Below, in pieces: positions 1 to 5,054 of a DNA stretch of 5,054 nucleotides (position 1 is its first letter; the number at the start of each line of letters is the position of its first letter). The stretch is taken from assembly GCA_905234355.1 (NCBI GenBank), contig CAJOHP010000105.1, forward strand, positions 19,684 through 24,737, written 5' to 3'. Made by a program: the position numbers and the translations under genes. The notes under the pieces were generated by a model that ran no database searches, was not told where the DNA came from, and saw only the letters and a program-made list of their open reading frames with translations. This DNA is from an uncultured Prevotella sp. (GTDB lineage Bacteria; Bacteroidota; Bacteroidia; Bacteroidales; Bacteroidaceae).

Positions 1-502
1 GCGGGTTGCCCCACATGATCCATGCCTGTCCATCGTCGTCGATGAGCACCGTGGGGTCTATGTGGTCCCACTTGCCGTCCTCATACAGGGGCTTGCCTAT
101 GGCATCGCGGAAAGGGCCGGTGGGCGAGTCGCTCACGGCCACACCGATGGCCATGCCCTTCGATATGCTCGAGTGGGCGCAGACGTACCAGTAGTACTTC
201 CCGCCACGTTCCACACACTGCGATGCCCAGGCCCGGTCGTCGGCCCAGCGGAAGGACTCCAGGGCCAGGGGCGAGCCGTGGTCCTGCCAGTTCACCATGT
301 CGCTGGTGGAATAGACGCGCCACTCCTGCATCCAGAAGAAGTCGGCACCGTCTTCGTCGTGACCTGTGTAGACATACATCCTGTCGCCCACCACAAGCGG
401 TGCCGGGTCGCTGGTCTTCCAGGTCTGCACAAAAGGATTCTGTGCTGTGGCCACCCCAAGGGCAGCTGGCAGCACAAGGGTCATAAAGAGTTTCTTTTTC
501 AT
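1..502 (-). CDS. Secreted glycoside hydrolase family 43 protein, N-terminal part (runs off the left edge)
   Basis: Read on the minus strand from an ATG at 502-500, this frame stays open for 167 codons to the window edge, so the C-terminus is missing. Residues 1-20 form a Sec signal peptide: MKKK, a hydrophobic core, then ATA before a likely cut ahead of QN. No lipobox Cys is present, so it is probably exported to the periplasm or outside rather than lipidated. The start of a five-bladed beta-propeller follows. The SDPAP motif (D32) matches the GH43 general base, and HIDPTVLIDDDG (D149) matches the second conserved Asp. The YVYTGHDE and YYWYVCAH strands and SDSPTGPF are typical of GH43 xylosidases and arabinofuranosidases. 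The general-acid Glu should lie beyond the window, so substrate specificity cannot be judged. It is divergent from the plus-strand operon and probably unrelated to it. GH43 membership is fairly sure from motifs; the xylan or arabinan target is only a family-level guess. Confidence 0.88.
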   Translation of the reverse strand, partial: MKKKLFMTLVLPAALGVATAQNPFVQTWKTSDPAPLVVGDRMYVYTGHDEDGADFFWMQEWRVYSTSDMVNWQDHGSPLALESFRWADDRAWASQCVERGGKYYWYVCAHSSISKGMAIGVAVSDSPTGPFRDAIGKPLYEDGKWDHIDPTVLIDDDGQAWIMWGNP

Positions 503-535
503 GTCGTTTTACGGTTGTTGTCTTGCTATGCGATG

Positions 536-543
536 CAAAGTTA
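536..543 (-). promoter_or_regulatory. Bacteroidota-type -7 box for the GH43 gene
   Basis: On the minus strand this reads TAACTTTG, an exact match to the TAnnTTTG -7 consensus used by the Bacteroidota primary sigma factor. It lies 33 bp before the ATG, giving a leader of roughly 27 nt. A TTTG occurs at 559-556 but only 12 bp upstream, shorter than the usual spacing of about 19-21, so the -33 element is weak or degenerate. The leader has no Shine-Dalgarno sequence and is A/C-rich, as is common in this phylum. Confidence 0.5.
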
Positions 544-616
544 CGCCATTCTTTTCAAATGCGTTTCTCTGTTTGTCGCAGATTCTTTTTGCAGTGTAGC
601 CTGACACGTGCCAAAA

Positions 617-652
617 GTGCGCTTTCCGGGCCGAAAAGGCCCCTAAGCGTAT
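617..652. repeat. Imperfect GC-rich dyad (hairpin) between divergent promoters
   Basis: The inner arms GGGCC (628-632) and GGCCC (638-642) pair perfectly around a GAAAA loop. After a small asymmetric internal loop, outer arms 617-624 and 645-652 pair over 8 positions, two of them G-T wobbles. A run of six T (663-668) follows 11 nt later on the plus strand. The position upstream of both promoter-like boxes fits a regulator site or a relic terminator equally well. No plus-strand gene upstream would need a terminator here. Confidence 0.4.
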
Positions 653-704
653 CGGATGGAGCTTTTTTAACACACAAAAAGGCTGTTATTTCAAACATTA
701 TGAC

Positions 705-712
705 TACCTTTG
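705..712 (+). promoter_or_regulatory. Bacteroidota-type -7 box for the four-gene operon
   Basis: TACCTTTG matches the TAnnTTTG consensus. The -33 region shows only TGTTA-like sequence about 17 bp upstream, not a clean TTTG. If used, transcription would begin near 719 and leave a leader of about 125 nt before the ATG at 844. That leader would carry the hairpins at 755-840. No other box of this kind is evident closer to the gene. Confidence 0.5.
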
Positions 713-754
713 CAGCTTGGTTAGGACATATAGCATGTTTCTACATATAAAATA

Positions 755-776
755 ACTCAACTTTCGCAAGTTGAGT
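755..776 (+). repeat. Leader hairpin 1, perfect 9-bp stem
   Basis: The arms ACTCAACTT (755-763) and AAGTTGAGT (768-776) are perfectly complementary around a TCGC tetraloop. The heptamer AGTTGAG recurs at 781-787 and 834-840, so the left arm (756-762) could pair with any of three partners. The element lies inside the predicted untranslated leader and has no T tract after it, so it does not look like an intrinsic terminator. Confidence 0.6.
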
Positions 777-831
777 AAGGAGTTGAGGAGTACTACTTTA
801 CCTCCACCTCTCTTCTACTCCTTTACTCCTT
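777..831 (+). repeat. Leader hairpin 2, 16-nt arms with pyrimidine-rich loop
   Basis: The left arm 777-792 (AAGGAGT, TG, AGGAGTA) pairs with the right arm 816-831 (TACTCCT, TT, ACTCCTT). The only irregularities are one T-T mismatch and one G-T wobble. The loop 793-815 is almost entirely C and T. The left arm contains Shine-Dalgarno-like AAGGAG, but about 60 nt from the start codon, too far to act as the ribosome binding site. The structure ends 12 nt before the ATG at 844. It could be a regulatory leader or a copy of a small palindromic intergenic repeat. Confidence 0.6.
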
Positions 832-843
832 GAAGTTGAGCGA

Positions 844-1848
844 ATGCGAAACTTGAATAAGATGATGAACGAGAAAATCTTTCAGACACTGAAGTCGGCC
901 GAGACCGAAGACTGGCTCGACTTGCATGTGGTGCGCCCGTTGTGCTACTATTGTGCACGTGGTTTTGCCCTGTTGCACATCCATCCCAACACGGTCACCA
1001 TCCTTTCCATGATTGTCGGGGCGGCGAGCTGCGTGTTCTTTGCTCACGGTAGCTGGTACTATGAGGGTGCGGCCGGACTCCTGCTCAACGTAGTGGCAGT
1101 GGTCTTGCTGTGCATCGCCGACATCCTGGACTGCACCGACGGCCAGCTGGCCCGCATGACCGGGCAGAAGAGCCGCCTGGGCCGCATACTCGACGGCGTG
1201 GCGGGCTTTACCTGGTTTGTGCCCATCTATCTGGCACTGGTCTGGCGCTTTTACCATCACCACAGCCTGGAGTTCGGACTCTTCGGCATAGAGGACACAC
1301 CGCAGAACGTGCTCATAGCTACCGTCGTGGTCTTTGCCATAGGACTCTATTCCGGCATTGCCGGCCTGGCAGGACAGCAGCGTCTGGCCGACTACTACAT
1401 ACAGGCCCATCTCTTCTTCCTCAAGGGTGAGAAAGGCAGCGAGCTCGACAACTCGGCCAAGCAGCAGGAACTCTACGACCAGATGTCGTGGAAAGGCCAT
1501 GTGGGCGAGAAAATCTTCCAGGGCTCTTATGTGGGCTATACCAAGAAGCAGGAGGCCCGCACCCCAGAGTTTCAGCGCCTGATAGCTACCCTGCAGCAGA
1601 AATATGGTCACGACATTCCGCAGGACGTGCGCGAGATGTTTCACCGTCACTCCCTGCCGCTGATGCTGTGGAACGGACTGCTCACCTTCAACTTCCGTTC
1701 TTTCTGGCTGTTCCTCTTCTGCCTGATAGACGTGCCGGTGGCCAACTTCCTCTTCGAGATAGTCGTCATGGGGCTGCTCACCTGCTACGTCAACCGCCGT
1801 CACGAGGCCTTCTGCAAAAAGATAACCCAAGCCGTCGAGGCACTGTAG
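844..1848 (+). CDS. CDP-alcohol phosphatidyltransferase family membrane protein
   Basis: This 334-residue integral membrane protein probably transfers a phospho-alcohol from a CDP-alcohol to a lipid acceptor (or the reverse arrangement, with CDP-diacylglycerol) at the inner membrane. The signature starts at D96: D96-CT-D99-G100-QL-A103-R104, then eight residues, G113 and D117. The last position of the canonical pattern, where a fourth Asp is expected, is G121. Around six membrane segments are visible (about 47-68, 74-94, 119-136, 155-177, 271-296, 298-315). A polar stretch at about 178-268 makes it longer than the usual family member of about 200 residues. The ATG at 844 is used, but M7 or M8 (862, 865) are possible because no clear Shine-Dalgarno sequence decides. 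It is first in an operon whose last gene is a nucleotidyltransferase that could make its CDP-linked donor. The family is secure; donor and acceptor are unknown. Confidence 0.88.
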   Translation: MRNLNKMMNEKIFQTLKSAETEDWLDLHVVRPLCYYCARGFALLHIHPNTVTILSMIVGAASCVFFAHGSWYYEGAAGLLLNVVAVVLLCIADILDCTDGQLARMTGQKSRLGRILDGVAGFTWFVPIYLALVWRFYHHHSLEFGLFGIEDTPQNVLIATVVVFAIGLYSGIAGLAGQQRLADYYIQAHLFFLKGEKGSELDNSAKQQELYDQMSWKGHVGEKIFQGSYVGYTKKQEARTPEFQRLIATLQQKYGHDIPQDVREMFHRHSLPLMLWNGLLTFNFRSFWLFLFCLIDVPVANFLFEIVVMGLLTCYVNRRHEAFCKKITQAVEAL

Positions 1849-1876
1849 CACAGCGACAAGAAGAGTGACAAGACAC

Positions 1877-2944
1877 ATGAAGTGGACTAAACAACAGCTG
1901 AACAACTTCTTCTTCTTCCTCGGCGTGGCGGTGGTCGTGGTGATGCTCGTCACGTTCGACGTGAGCTTCGTCGAGCTGTGGCAGCACCTGTGCCATGCCG
2001 GCTACTGGCTCATACCCATCATCGGTATCTGGATTGTCATCTATGGCATGAATGCCCTGGCCTGGCAGTGCATCGTGCGGTCTCAGCTGAGAAGCATGGC
2101 GCCCGGCCGTCTGGCAGGAGCACAGGGCAAAGAGCCGTCGTTCTGGCGCATCTACCGCCTGACCATCACGGGCTATGCGCTCAACTACGCCACGCCGGTG
2201 GGCGGTCTGGGCGGCGAGCCCTACCGCATCATGGAGCTCTCCAACGACATAGGCAAGGAGCATGCCACCTCGTCGGTCATTCTCTATGCCATGATGCACA
2301 TGTTTGCACACTTCTGGCTGTGGTTCTCCTCGCTGTTCCTCTATCTGGGCCTCGCCCTCGTGGGCGACCTGCCTCTGACGCCTGCCATAGGCGTGCTGCT
2401 CTGCCTGGCCGCAGCGCTGTGCCTGACGGCGTTCTACTTCTTCTCCAAAGGCTACCGCAAGGGACTGGCCGTGAAGACCATACGCATCTTGGGAAAAGTG
2501 CCGGGACTGAGGGCCTGGAGCAGTCGCTTCCTTGAGCGCCACGACCAGACGCTGCACAAGATAGACCAGCAGATAGCTGCCCTGCACAAGCAGGACAAGC
2601 GCAGCTTCTATGCCAGTCTGCTGCTGGAGTACGGCTCGCGCATCGTGCAGAGTCTCGAGATCATGTTTATGCTGCTGCTCTTCGGCGTGGACTGTGGCGG
2701 AGGCTTCAGCGGCATGATGCTCACCTTCGCACACTCCATACTCATCCTCTCCTTCACCACACTCTTCGCCAATCTCATAGGCTTCCTGCCCATGCAGCTC
2801 GGCGTGCAGGAAGGAGGCTTCGTGCTCTCCATAGCTGCACTCGGACTCTCGGCAGCGCTGGGCATCTTCGTGAGCATCATCTGCAGGGTGAGAGAGATGA
2901 TCTGGATCGTCATCGGACTGCTGCTGATGAAGATAAAGTCATAA
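1877..2944 (+). CDS. Flippase-like UPF0104 / LPG_synthase_TM family membrane protein
   Basis: This 355-residue polytopic inner-membrane protein belongs to the family of the transmembrane half of lysylphosphatidylglycerol synthase (PF03706; YbhN/AglD-like). Family hallmarks are LNYATPVGGLGGEPYR at 102-117 and the LPMQLGVQEGG loop at 304-314, followed by two terminal helices (about 316-335, 340-352). Other hydrophobic segments lie near 11-26, 42-62, 131-162, 165-189 and 279-304, with a basic cytoplasmic-looking stretch at about 192-250. The aminoacyl-transferase domain of MprF is absent, so it is not an LPG synthase. Related stand-alone proteins are associated with lipid or glycolipid transport, which would suit an operon making a lipid headgroup. 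The ATG at 1877 is preferred over an in-frame GTG at 1865. The gap to the preceding stop is 28 nt, consistent with co-transcription. The family call is firm; the transport role is inferred. Confidence 0.85.
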   Translation: MKWTKQQLNNFFFFLGVAVVVVMLVTFDVSFVELWQHLCHAGYWLIPIIGIWIVIYGMNALAWQCIVRSQLRSMAPGRLAGAQGKEPSFWRIYRLTITGYALNYATPVGGLGGEPYRIMELSNDIGKEHATSSVILYAMMHMFAHFWLWFSSLFLYLGLALVGDLPLTPAIGVLLCLAAALCLTAFYFFSKGYRKGLAVKTIRILGKVPGLRAWSSRFLERHDQTLHKIDQQIAALHKQDKRSFYASLLLEYGSRIVQSLEIMFMLLLFGVDCGGGFSGMMLTFAHSILILSFTTLFANLIGFLPMQLGVQEGGFVLSIAALGLSAALGIFVSIICRVREMIWIVIGLLLMKIKS

Positions 2945-2979
2945 CGGACAAAACAAACTTACAAATTGCATACATTATT

Positions 2980-4032
2980 ATGAACTATTTAGACAGAAAC
3001 GAATTCAATTTCGAGCCGAGTCAGCAGGTGGTGGACGCTATCAGGCATTTCGACCCGAAAGACCTGTGTTTCTATACGCGCATCTACGACCAGGGCAAGA
3101 AAAGCGTCATCAGCGTCAGGCTCAGCGAAATCTACGGTGTGCCCGAACAGCAGGTGCTGCTCACCTATGGAGGCGAGGACATGCTGAAAAATGCCATCCA
3201 CTATTTCCTCACCACGTGCGACGACGGCAGCCAGACGCTCAACAAGAAGATACTCATACCGGAGTTCTCCTGGTGGTACTACAACCGTGTGGCCAACGAG
3301 TGCGGAGGCACCTTCGAGATGTATCCCCTGCATGAGCAGGACGACACGTTTGCCTACGATGTGGAGGAGGTCATCGCTTACACCAACCGCATCCATCCCC
3401 GCATGCTGCTGCTTGCCTCGCCCAACAACCCTACAGGCAATGGGCTCACACCGGCCGAGATAAGCCACATCATGGAGCACATACCCGCCGACACGATAGT
3501 GCTCATCGACGAGGCCTATGCCAGCTTCGTGAGCACCGACACGGCCTACATAGCACCGCTCATCGAGAAGCACGACAACCTGATCATCTCGCGCACACTC
3601 TCAAAGTTCTATGGCCTGCCCGGCCTGCGCGTGGGGTTCGGATTCATAGGCAAGGGCCACGACCAGTTTATGAGCTACGTCAACAAATACCTGGGCTACA
3701 ACCGCTTCTCCGAGGCCGTGGCACTGGCTGCGCTGGACAGCGACGACCACTACCGTCGCGTGGCCGACGACATGGAGTGGGGACGACAGCTCTACCGGAA
3801 CCGCCTCGGACATCTGGAGGGATTCAAGGTCTACAAGTCGGTAGCCAACTTCATCCTCATACGCTATCCCCTGGCCATCAAGGAGCGGCTCCAGCAGGCA
3901 CTGCAGGCACAGGACTACAAGATAAAGTTCATGGCCGACAAGGGACTGGAGTCGTGCCTGCGCATCACCCTGGGGCGCAAGGAGCAGACCCAGACCGTGG
4001 TCGACACCATACTCAGTTGTCTCGAAGGTTGA
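2980..4032 (+). CDS. Fold-type I PLP enzyme, HisC/CobD-like aminotransferase or decarboxylase
   Basis: This 350-residue soluble enzyme has the full class I/II aminotransferase motif set. GGED at 64-67 is the phosphate-cup start, and SPNNPTGN is at 147-154. In DEAYASF at 177-183, D177 faces the pyridine nitrogen and Y180 contacts the cofactor. In SRTLSKFYGLPGLRVGF at 204-220, K209 is the Schiff-base lysine and R217 the conserved arginine. LRITLG at 327-332 places R328 at the usual C-terminal substrate-anion site. Length and motifs are closest to histidinol-phosphate aminotransferase and threonine-phosphate decarboxylase (CobD), which share this fold. No histidine or cobalamin genes are nearby. 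The nucleotidyltransferase follows after 6 nt, so the substrate is more likely the phosphorylated amino compound to be activated, for example phosphoserine or phosphothreonine (decarboxylation). The start at 2980 follows a 35-nt A/T-rich gap without a Shine-Dalgarno sequence. The fold is certain, the reaction is not. Confidence 0.87.
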   Translation: MNYLDRNEFNFEPSQQVVDAIRHFDPKDLCFYTRIYDQGKKSVISVRLSEIYGVPEQQVLLTYGGEDMLKNAIHYFLTTCDDGSQTLNKKILIPEFSWWYYNRVANECGGTFEMYPLHEQDDTFAYDVEEVIAYTNRIHPRMLLLASPNNPTGNGLTPAEISHIMEHIPADTIVLIDEAYASFVSTDTAYIAPLIEKHDNLIISRTLSKFYGLPGLRVGFGFIGKGHDQFMSYVNKYLGYNRFSEAVALAALDSDDHYRRVADDMEWGRQLYRNRLGHLEGFKVYKSVANFILIRYPLAIKERLQQALQAQDYKIKFMADKGLESCLRITLGRKEQTQTVVDTILSCLEG

Positions 4033-4038
4033 CTCTCT

Positions 4039-4761
4039 ATGATAGGAGTAATACTTGCTGCGGGCATGGCCAAGCGTCTGCGCCCGCTTACCGACACCAA
4101 GCCGAAGTGTCTCTTGGAGATAGGCCATCGCACGCTTCTGGAACGCACCGTCGACGCGATGGCCAGCTGCGGCATAGGCGAGTATGTGGTGGTCACTGGC
4201 TACAGGGCCGAACAGATACGGCAGTTTCTCGCCGGTCACTACCCGGACGTCACCTTCCACTTCCTGCACAATGCCGACTATGCCCACAACAACAACATCT
4301 ACTCGCTGTGGATGGCGGGCGAGGTGGTGCGTGGCCATGACTTCCTGCTCATGGACAGCGACATCCTGTGCGATGCCGGGGCGGTGCAGGCCATTGCCTC
4401 ACAGCCGGGCAGTGCCCTCGCGGTGTGCCGGCACGAGCTGGGCGAGGAAGAGATGAAGGTGGTGGTTGACCGTGAGGGGCGCATCGCGCAGATCAGCAAG
4501 ACCTGCCAGCCGGCAGATGCCATGGGCGAGTCGGTGGGCATAGAGCGCATCGCTGCCGACTACAGCACAGCGCTCTACCGCGAGCTGGACACGATGATAG
4601 GGCAGGAACGGCTCGTCGACGTGTTCTATGAGCTGGCCTTCGAACGGCTCATCGCTCAGGGACACACCTTCACCGTGGTGGACACCACGCGCTTCTTCTC
4701 CTACGAGCTCGACACCCCCGAAGACTATGCCCGTGCACAGGAGCTTTGGCAGCTGCTGTAG
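4039..4761 (+). CDS. LicC/PntC-type nucleotidyltransferase (probable CTP:phospho-alcohol or aminophosphonate cytidylyltransferase)
   Basis: This 240-residue cytosolic enzyme has a GT-A-like nucleotidyltransferase fold (NTP_transferase). LAAGMAKRLRPLT at 6-18 is the nucleotide-binding loop and K23 in TKPKCLLEI is the conserved lysine. D106-S-D108 is the metal site, and D225 in ELDTPEDY is the likely second metal ligand. The NNNIYSLW segment (84-91), EEMKV (137-141) and GESVGI (163-168) are features I associate with the phosphocholine/2-aminoethylphosphonate cytidylyltransferase group rather than sugar-1-phosphate enzymes such as RmlA or GalU. Expected chemistry is CTP plus a phospho-amino-alcohol (phosphoethanolamine, phosphocholine or aminoethylphosphonate) giving the CDP or CMP derivative and pyrophosphate. 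It starts 6 nt after the PLP-enzyme stop, which suggests translational coupling and a shared pathway. The CDP-alcohol transferase three genes upstream could use its product. The choice of CTP and the substrate are inferences. Confidence 0.85.
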   Translation: MIGVILAAGMAKRLRPLTDTKPKCLLEIGHRTLLERTVDAMASCGIGEYVVVTGYRAEQIRQFLAGHYPDVTFHFLHNADYAHNNNIYSLWMAGEVVRGHDFLLMDSDILCDAGAVQAIASQPGSALAVCRHELGEEEMKVVVDREGRIAQISKTCQPADAMGESVGIERIAADYSTALYRELDTMIGQERLVDVFYELAFERLIAQGHTFTVVDTTRFFSYELDTPEDYARAQELWQLL

Positions 4762-4777
4762 CACGGGCTATAATTGA

Positions 4778-4796
4778 TGTAGGCAGAACGTCTACA
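4778..4796. terminator. Possible bidirectional terminator hairpin between convergent genes
   Basis: The 38-nt gap between the plus-strand stop (4761) and the minus-strand stop (4800) holds arms TGTAGGC (4778-4784) and GTCTACA (4790-4796). They form seven pairs including one G-T wobble around an AGAAC loop. No clear T tract follows on either strand, so it is weak by the classical rule. Its position between two convergent stops is the main support. Confidence 0.35.
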
Positions 4797-4799
4797 AGT

Positions 4800-5054
4800 T
4801 CAGAACACGACGACGACGTGGCGCTTCTCTATGCTCGACTGTGTGGGTGTGCCCACGATGGTGGGCTCGTCGCTGCCGGCGTTGTCGCATGCCTTGCTCT
4901 TGCGGCTGTAGGCGTCGAAGTGTCCTCCGCTGAGCACGATGGCCGTTTCGCTCTTGACGGCCTTCGGCTTCGACAGCTCTTCGGTGCCCGTGGCGCTGAC
5001 GACGAGTTTTCCACCGCCGAACAGGATGTCGTGGGCGCTGTTGATGCCCTTGCC
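4800..5054 (-). CDS. Cthe_2159-like beta-helical carbohydrate-binding protein, C-terminal part (runs off the right edge)
   Basis: On the minus strand an open frame enters at 5054 and ends at a TGA at 4802-4800, giving the last 84 residues of a protein whose start is outside the window. Two rungs of a right-handed beta-helix are visible: GKGINSAHDILFGGGKLVVSA (residues 1-21) and KAVKSETAIVLSGGHFDAYS (31-50). The repeated pattern, K/G-G/A-I/V-x-S, then a strand, GG, and a second strand, is that of the Cthe_2159 carbohydrate-binding family (DUF4353). The chain ends in VVVVF with no type IX secretion C-terminal domain, lipobox or anchor in the visible part. Such proteins are exported and bind acidic polysaccharides, but the signal peptide would be outside the window. 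It is convergent with the operon and probably unrelated. Family assignment is from repeat pattern only. Confidence 0.6.
   Translation of the reverse strand, partial: GKGINSAHDILFGGGKLVVSATGTEELSKPKAVKSETAIVLSGGHFDAYSRKSKACDNAGSDEPTIVGTPTQSSIEKRHVVVVF

Larger units (their letters stand above)
503..843. other. Divergent intergenic region (341 bp)
   Basis: This stretch separates the minus-strand GH43 gene from the plus-strand operon and holds no convincing gene. It is visibly more AT-rich than the flanking coding DNA. From left to right it contains a minus-strand TAnnTTTG box (536-543), a GC-rich imperfect dyad (617-652) followed by a T run (663-668), a plus-strand TAnnTTTG box (705-712), and a purine/pyrimidine-skewed leader with nested hairpins (755-840). 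Each is listed separately where it can be supported. Confidence 0.8.

Noticed and set aside
62..604. 180-codon plus-strand open frame
   Set aside because: It lies antisense to the GH43 gene, shows no domain-like pattern, and runs on into the AT-rich intergenic region. The minus-strand frame has a signal peptide and catalytic motifs.
735..755. Tiny frame MFLHIK directly before leader hairpin 1, a possible leader peptide
   Set aside because: The placement is suggestive of attenuation, but it has no run of regulatory codons, no ribosome binding site and no T tract after the hairpin. Six codons are expected by chance in AT-rich DNA.
823..1953. 376-codon minus-strand open frame
   Set aside because: It is antisense to the CDP-alcohol transferase. 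The translation is low in structure-like pattern and rich in His, Gln and Glu, as expected for the reverse of a membrane-protein gene in GC-rich DNA.
1790..2734. 314-codon minus-strand open frame
   Set aside because: It is antisense to the UPF0104 gene and has the same shadow composition, with no recognisable motif.
1877..2944. Naming the membrane protein mprF (lysylphosphatidylglycerol synthase)
   Set aside because: At 355 residues it has only the membrane region and lacks the C-terminal aminoacyl-transferase domain.
2945..2979. Possible internal promoter in the 35-nt A/T-rich gap
   Set aside because: No TAnnTTTG box is present. The A/T-richness is what unstructured translation starts look like in this phylum.
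2980..4032. Naming the PLP enzyme hisC or cobD
   Set aside because: The motifs are shared across the fold and neither histidine nor cobalamin genes are adjacent, so a symbol would over-claim.
3601..4338. 245-codon minus-strand open frame
   Set aside because: It spans the opposite strand of two clear genes, including their junction, and resembles no family.
1..5054. tRNA, rRNA, CRISPR array, insertion sequence or attachment site
   Set aside because: No cloverleaf, rRNA-like stretch, spaced repeats, transposase motif or flanking target duplication was seen.

Overview
The window looks like a chromosomal piece of a fairly GC-rich member of the Bacteroidota, most likely Prevotella or a close relative. 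Three things suggest this. Promoter-like TAnnTTTG boxes lie in the only large intergenic region. The gene starts mostly lack Shine-Dalgarno sequences. The flanking genes encode secreted carbohydrate-active proteins (GH43, Cthe_2159-like) typical of that group. Ile ATA codons are frequent despite the high GC. The genus is an inference.

Layout: (1) 1-502, minus strand: the N-terminal 167 residues of a secreted glycoside hydrolase family 43 protein, cut by the left edge. (2) 503-843: a divergent intergenic region with a promoter-like box for each direction, a GC-rich dyad, and a leader containing nested and mutually exclusive hairpins in front of the plus-strand genes. (3) 844-4761, plus strand: four closely spaced genes that look like one operon. 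They encode a CDP-alcohol phosphatidyltransferase-family membrane protein, a flippase-like UPF0104/LPG_synthase_TM membrane protein, a fold-type I PLP enzyme of the HisC/CobD type, and a LicC/PntC-type nucleotidyltransferase. (4) 4762-4799: a short convergent gap with a small hairpin. (5) 4800-5054, minus strand: the C-terminal 84 residues of a beta-helical Cthe_2159-like carbohydrate-binding protein, cut by the right edge.

The four-gene block is the interesting part. Its enzyme classes fit a complete route for making and attaching a phospho-headgroup. The PLP enzyme would make an amino-alcohol phosphate or aminophosphonate. The nucleotidyltransferase would activate it with CTP. The CDP-alcohol phosphotransferase would transfer it to a lipid acceptor such as diacylglycerol or ceramide. 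The UPF0104 protein would help move or present the product across the membrane. No substrate can be read from the sequence. The CDP-alcohol motif has a Gly where the family's last, catalytic Asp is expected, so either its chemistry or its alignment needs explaining.
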